Shown one piece after another: positions 60,971 through 64,000 of a DNA stretch of 64,000 bases. This DNA is from Acidimicrobiaceae bacterium (GTDB lineage Bacteria; Actinomycetota; Acidimicrobiia; Acidimicrobiales; Aldehydirespiratoraceae). Position numbers and translations under genes: made by a program. How positions within the stretch are numbered: position 1 is the first letter of the stretch; every line of letters begins with the position of its first letter. The notes beneath the pieces were generated by a model. It had not been told where the DNA came from and did not search any database. It saw nothing but the letters and a program-made list of their open reading frames with translations. The stretch lies in contig JAERSO010000102.1 of the NCBI GenBank assembly GCA_016845585.1, positions 31,876 to 95,875 of the forward strand. Reading direction: 5' to 3'.

Positions 60971-62455
60971 TCAGTCCTGACAGGCAGCGAGCCCGTACTC
61001 GGCGATGCGATCGAGCAGCACGTCGATGTCGGCTTCGGTCACTGCCGGGTTCATGTACAGCAGCCGGAACGTGTTGAGGCCGCCGATCGGCTGGAAACCG
61101 ACCATCGCCGTTCCCTCAGCCTGCATGCGAGCCTTGATTCTTGGCGCGAGTGCGTGGAGTTCGGCGTGGATCTCCGGCGGCAGCGAGTCCAGCGACAGCA
61201 ACGGCCGAAGCGTCGGCGGAACCCACACGAACACGACATTGGTGAAGGTGCCGGCGACTTCCAGGAACTCGTCCGACGCCGCAACTCGCTCCCGAGTTCG
61301 CTCAGCCATGGCGACGGCGTGATCGATCCTCGCGGCGAAGCCCGCGTCGCCGTGATGCTTCCAGGCCAGCCAGAGCTTCAACACGTCGATGCGGCGAGCG
61401 CATTGGAACGTTCTGTCGCCGGCGTCGTACTCGGCGTAGAGCTTGTCGGGCTGGAAGAGATAGTCGGCCCGCAGTGCGAAGCAGGACTCGAGCAGCTCGG
61501 GCTCGCGGACGAGCAACGCCGTGCACTGCTGCGTCATCCCCATCATCTTGTGCAGGTTCCAAACGAACGAGTCGGAGCGTTCGACACCGGCCATCCGATG
61601 CCGCTCCGAGGGCGAGAACAGCGCCGAGCCGCCATAACACCCGTCGACGTGGAGCCACATCCCGTGCTCCTCGGCAATGTCGGCGAGTACGTCGAGATCG
61701 TCGAATGCGGAGGTCACCGTCGTGCCGGCCGTGCCGATGATCGCGAACGGCACCTGGCCGGCATCCAACGAGGCACGGATGGCGGCTTCGAGGGCCGCGG
61801 TGACGATCGCTCCCCCGCTGTCGGACTCGACCTTGACCACCGCGTCAGTGCCGATTCCGAGCAAGGCCGCGGACTTGGACGCTGCGTAGTGGCCGGCGTC
61901 AGAAACGAAGAGCGTCAGCTGTTCTCCCGTCGACCCTGTGCGCCGAACCTCAGGACGGATCCGATGACGAGCGAGCTGGAGCGCGTAGAGCGTGGCCGTT
62001 GAACCACCGGGACAGAACAAGCCGGGTGGAAGCGTCGGGAGCTGATCGGCGGTCTCGTCCCGGTAGCCGGCAACGCGGCCGAGCTTCGAGAGAACGGCGC
62101 TCTCCATGAGGGTGAAGACCGGCGCCGCTTCGAACGTGGCCCCCGTTGTGTTGAGCGCAGCCCCCAACCAATCGCCAACCACCGCAAGCGGGTCTGGCCC
62201 GGCGAAGTTCTGGTTCACGAATCGGGGGTGACTCGTGTGGACCGAGTGCTTGATCACCAGATCGACCGCACCCAGAATCGCGTCATCAGCGTGTGCATCG
62301 GCAGTCGCGTCGAATCCGAGTTCAACTGCCCCGCCGAACAGTTCCTGAAGCTCCTCGGGCGAGGCCAGCTCGATCACGGGATCAGACCCGGAGGGCGGAC
62401 CGGCCACATACGCGAGCGCCCGTTCCGCGATCCGTGCTTCGAGCGGCTCGACCAT
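60971..62455 (-). CDS. group II PLP-dependent decarboxylase
   Basis: About 494 residues from the ATG before VEPLEARIAERAL. PLP ligands: His189 in DAGHYAASK (ring stacking), Asp271 in VDGCYGG, and Lys303 in WNLHKMMGM. The fold is that of glutamate/aromatic/cysteine-sulfinate decarboxylases (family PF00282), with TSHPRFVNQNFAGPD near the start. It would decarboxylate an amino acid made by the fused aminotransferase downstream, for example to an amine such as taurine or hypotaurine, but the substrate is unproven. It is eight bases after the dehydrogenase gene upstream. Confidence 0.87.
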   Translation of the reverse strand: MVEPLEARIAERALAYVAGPPSGSDPVIELASPEELQELFGGAVELGFDATADAHADDAILGAVDLVIKHSVHTSHPRFVNQNFAGPDPLAVVGDWLGAALNTTGATFEAAPVFTLMESAVLSKLGRVAGYRDETADQLPTLPPGLFCPGGSTATLYALQLARHRIRPEVRRTGSTGEQLTLFVSDAGHYAASKSAALLGIGTDAVVKVESDSGGAIVTAALEAAIRASLDAGQVPFAIIGTAGTTVTSAFDDLDVLADIAEEHGMWLHVDGCYGGSALFSPSERHRMAGVERSDSFVWNLHKMMGMTQQCTALLVREPELLESCFALRADYLFQPDKLYAEYDAGDRTFQCARRIDVLKLWLAWKHHGDAGFAARIDHAVAMAERTRERVAASDEFLEVAGTFTNVVFVWVPPTLRPLLSLDSLPPEIHAELHALAPRIKARMQAEGTAMVGFQPIGGLNTFRLLYMNPAVTEADIDVLLDRIAEYGLAACQD

Positions 62456-62462
62456 CAGCGGT

Positions 62463-64000
62463 TCACGACGCGTCGGCGCGGGGCCGCACATGCTCGGGGT
62501 CGAACATGGGCCCGGTCCGCACGGTCGCCGCACTGAACTCGCCGATGATGCGCACCGTCAGCGGTGTTCCGGCCTCGGCGTACTCGGGTTGCACGTATCC
62601 CATCGCGATGTTGACCCCCGTGGTGTGTCCATAGGCGCCACTGGTGACGACGCCGATGAGTTCGTCGCCAGCGTAGATCGGGTCGCCGGTGTGAGCCGAA
62701 GCATCATGGTTGTCGATCTCCAATGCCACCCAGCGCCGACGGTCGCCTGCCTCTCGTTGCGCGGCGATGGCGTCTCGCCCCTGGAACTCCTTCTCGAGGT
62801 TCACGAAGCGATCAAGCCCCGCCTCGAGCACGGTGAACTCGGTGTGCAGGTCGCCTTTCCACGCCGGGTAGTTCTTCTCGATGCGCATCGACTCCGTCGC
62901 CAGGAGGCCGAAGTTCACGATGCCGAGGTCGGCCCCGGCAGCGTGGATCGCCTCCCACACCGGAACCGACGCCTCCATGGGCATGTGGAGCTCCCATCCG
63001 AGCTCGCCGGTGAAGCTGACCCGAAGGGCCACGATCTCCTGGCCGGCGATCTCGATCGTGCGAACACCGAGCCACGGGAACGACGCATTGTCGAGCCGTG
63101 CGTCGGTGACCTGGGCAAGCACGGCGCGGGAGTTCGGACCGGCCACCATCACCGCGTTGTGGTCATGCGTCAGGTTCGTGATCGTGACGGTGGCGGGCGG
63201 GTTGGCGTCGGTGAGCACGTCGAGGTCGTGCCACTCCGCGGCGGCTGCACTCGTCAGCCAGAAGCCGTCCTCGCTCAGGCGCGACATCGTGAACTCGGAC
63301 AGGAAGCGGCCCTGCTCGTCGCTTACATAGGCGAGGGAGCTGCGGCCGACCGCCGGCATGCGTCCGGCGGAGAGACCATCGAACCATTCGACCGCGCCCT
63401 CGCCCTCGACGAGGAAGCGGGTGAAGCCACTGATCTCGACGACGCCGACGTTGCCGCGAACCGCGTTGGCCTCCCGACCCACCTGGTCGTGATAGGTCGA
63501 AAACCGGAAGGACGGGACATGCTCAAACCTTCCCTCGGTCCCAGGCTCGGCCGGGTGGAAGTACAGGCTGCGCTCCCACCCATTGATCACGCCGAGCTCG
63601 GCACCCTCGGCGCGCAGCACCTCGGTCAGCGGCGTGGTCTTGGCATTGCGGCCCGCGGGACGGTGCTCGTCGGGGTGATCGAACACGAACTCGCGCTGGT
63701 ACTCCTCAACGGCCTTCTTCGACGCGAACTCCTCGCCGGCGTACTCGGTGAAACGGCGGGGGTCGAGTACCCAGGTGTCCCACTCGGATTGGCCGTCGAC
63801 GATGATCTCGGCCAGGACCTTGCCCAGGCCACCGCCCTCGCCGACGCCCGCCCGCAGGCCCAGCATGCAGTAGGCGTTGCGCCGACCAGGCACTCGTCCG
63901 ACGAGCGGCACCCCATCGCCGGAGTAGGTGATCGGTCCGTTCACGACCGACGAGATACCGGCCGTCTGCAGCACCGGCAGCCGATCGAAGACCCGCATCA
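62463..64000 (-). CDS. dimethylglycine/sarcosine dehydrogenase, N-terminus outside window
   Basis: The frame runs off the right edge, and about 511 residues are visible. First is the end of the FAD (DAO) domain (VVNGPITYSGDGVPLVGRVPG, GEGGGLGKVLAEIIVDG, WDTWVLDPRRF). Then come FAO_M and the aminomethyltransferase (GCV_T) domain (FRFSTYHDQVGREA, GNVGVVEISGFTRFLVEG, RVSFTGELGWELHMP) and its C-terminal part (VTSGAYGHTTGVNIAMGYV). Such enzymes oxidise N-methyl groups of dimethylglycine or sarcosine and pass the one-carbon unit to tetrahydrofolate. It likely starts the decarboxylase and fusion-enzyme operon and fits the demethylation theme. Confidence 0.88.
   Translation of the reverse strand, partial: MRVFDRLPVLQTAGISSVVNGPITYSGDGVPLVGRVPGRRNAYCMLGLRAGVGEGGGLGKVLAEIIVDGQSEWDTWVLDPRRFTEYAGEEFASKKAVEEYQREFVFDHPDEHRPAGRNAKTTPLTEVLRAEGAELGVINGWERSLYFHPAEPGTEGRFEHVPSFRFSTYHDQVGREANAVRGNVGVVEISGFTRFLVEGEGAVEWFDGLSAGRMPAVGRSSLAYVSDEQGRFLSEFTMSRLSEDGFWLTSAAAAEWHDLDVLTDANPPATVTITNLTHDHNAVMVAGPNSRAVLAQVTDARLDNASFPWLGVRTIEIAGQEIVALRVSFTGELGWELHMPMEASVPVWEAIHAAGADLGIVNFGLLATESMRIEKNYPAWKGDLHTEFTVLEAGLDRFVNLEKEFQGRDAIAAQREAGDRRRWVALEIDNHDASAHTGDPIYAGDELIGVVTSGAYGHTTGVNIAMGYVQPEYAEAGTPLTVRIIGEFSAATVRTGPMFDPEHVRPRADAS

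Noticed and set aside
1..64000. rRNA, tRNA, CRISPR arrays, insertion sequences, replication origin
   Set aside because: No repeat-spacer pattern, transposase, integrase, tRNA-like cloverleaf or DnaA-box cluster was noticed on reading. A tRNA scan was not possible here.

Overview
The window is high-GC DNA with a strong GC bias at third codon positions. Genes are packed with 4-base stop/start overlaps, and no rRNA, tRNA, CRISPR array, transposase or phage gene was seen. The content suggests a free-living, aerobic, probably marine actinobacterium, perhaps in the Acidimicrobiia. Supporting features are the large 180-kDa type NAD-glutamate dehydrogenase, a P450, a dodecin, a putative glycolipid-binding family gene, a DUF222-like relic and a wealth of osmolyte-degrading enzymes. 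The taxonomic placement is inference from gene content only.

Layout. 1-5.6 kb: TOPRIM protein (cut by the left edge), cupin, a frameshifted glycolipid-binding gene, then a minus-strand run of PhyH oxygenase, PCMT with an internal amber codon, enolase-superfamily enzyme and alpha/beta hydrolase. 5.6-13.2 kb: MFS transporter, an unusual PRMT-like methyltransferase, thioesterase, CaiB-type CoA-transferase, LLM flavoprotein, and an XRE regulator divergent from a fatty acid desaturase. 13.2-18.9 kb: a PhyH pseudogene and a four-gene cassette (PhyH, betaine epimerase-like enolase, PhyH, ectoine-hydrolase-like M24 protein) divergent from a LysR regulator. 18.9-29 kb: glutamate dehydrogenase, an acyltransferase with a fused dodecin-like domain, dodecin, P450, Na/Pi cotransporter and CBS protein. 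29-34.5 kb: choline-sulfatase, MttB-family methyltransferase and FMN/Fe-S demethylase-like oxidoreductase. 34.5-39.4 kb: a damaged GAF-GGDEF region, PhyH, DmdA-like and CaiB genes. 39.4-45.4 kb: a tmpA-tmpB phosphonate operon with a PhnF-like regulator and operator, MFS and an alkylsulfatase. 45.3-46 kb: frameshifted membrane genes. 46-52.6 kb: monooxygenase, amidase, YgfK-like iron-sulfur protein, FAD oxidoreductase and lactone oxidase. 52.6-58.5 kb: tiny ORFs, Rieske oxygenase with a 2-TM partner, PaaX-like regulator, amidohydrolase, OYE, isochorismatase and RRM protein. 58.5-64 kb: a histidinol-dehydrogenase/DegT-aminotransferase fusion, a PLP decarboxylase and a dimethylglycine/sarcosine dehydrogenase cut by the right edge.

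Together the genes look like an island for taking apart methylated, sulfated and phosphonated nitrogenous osmolytes of the kind made by algae. Choline-O-sulfate, trimethylammonioethylphosphonate, betaines, DMSP-like compounds and possibly ectoine would be opened by sulfatase, 2-oxoglutarate oxygenases and Rieske enzymes. They would then be demethylated by MttB, GcvT/DmdA-type and flavin enzymes, with the nitrogen entering through glutamate dehydrogenase.

Several genes are visibly broken (amber codon, frameshifts, internal deletion). This may reflect real decay or base-calling errors, and raw reads are needed to decide.
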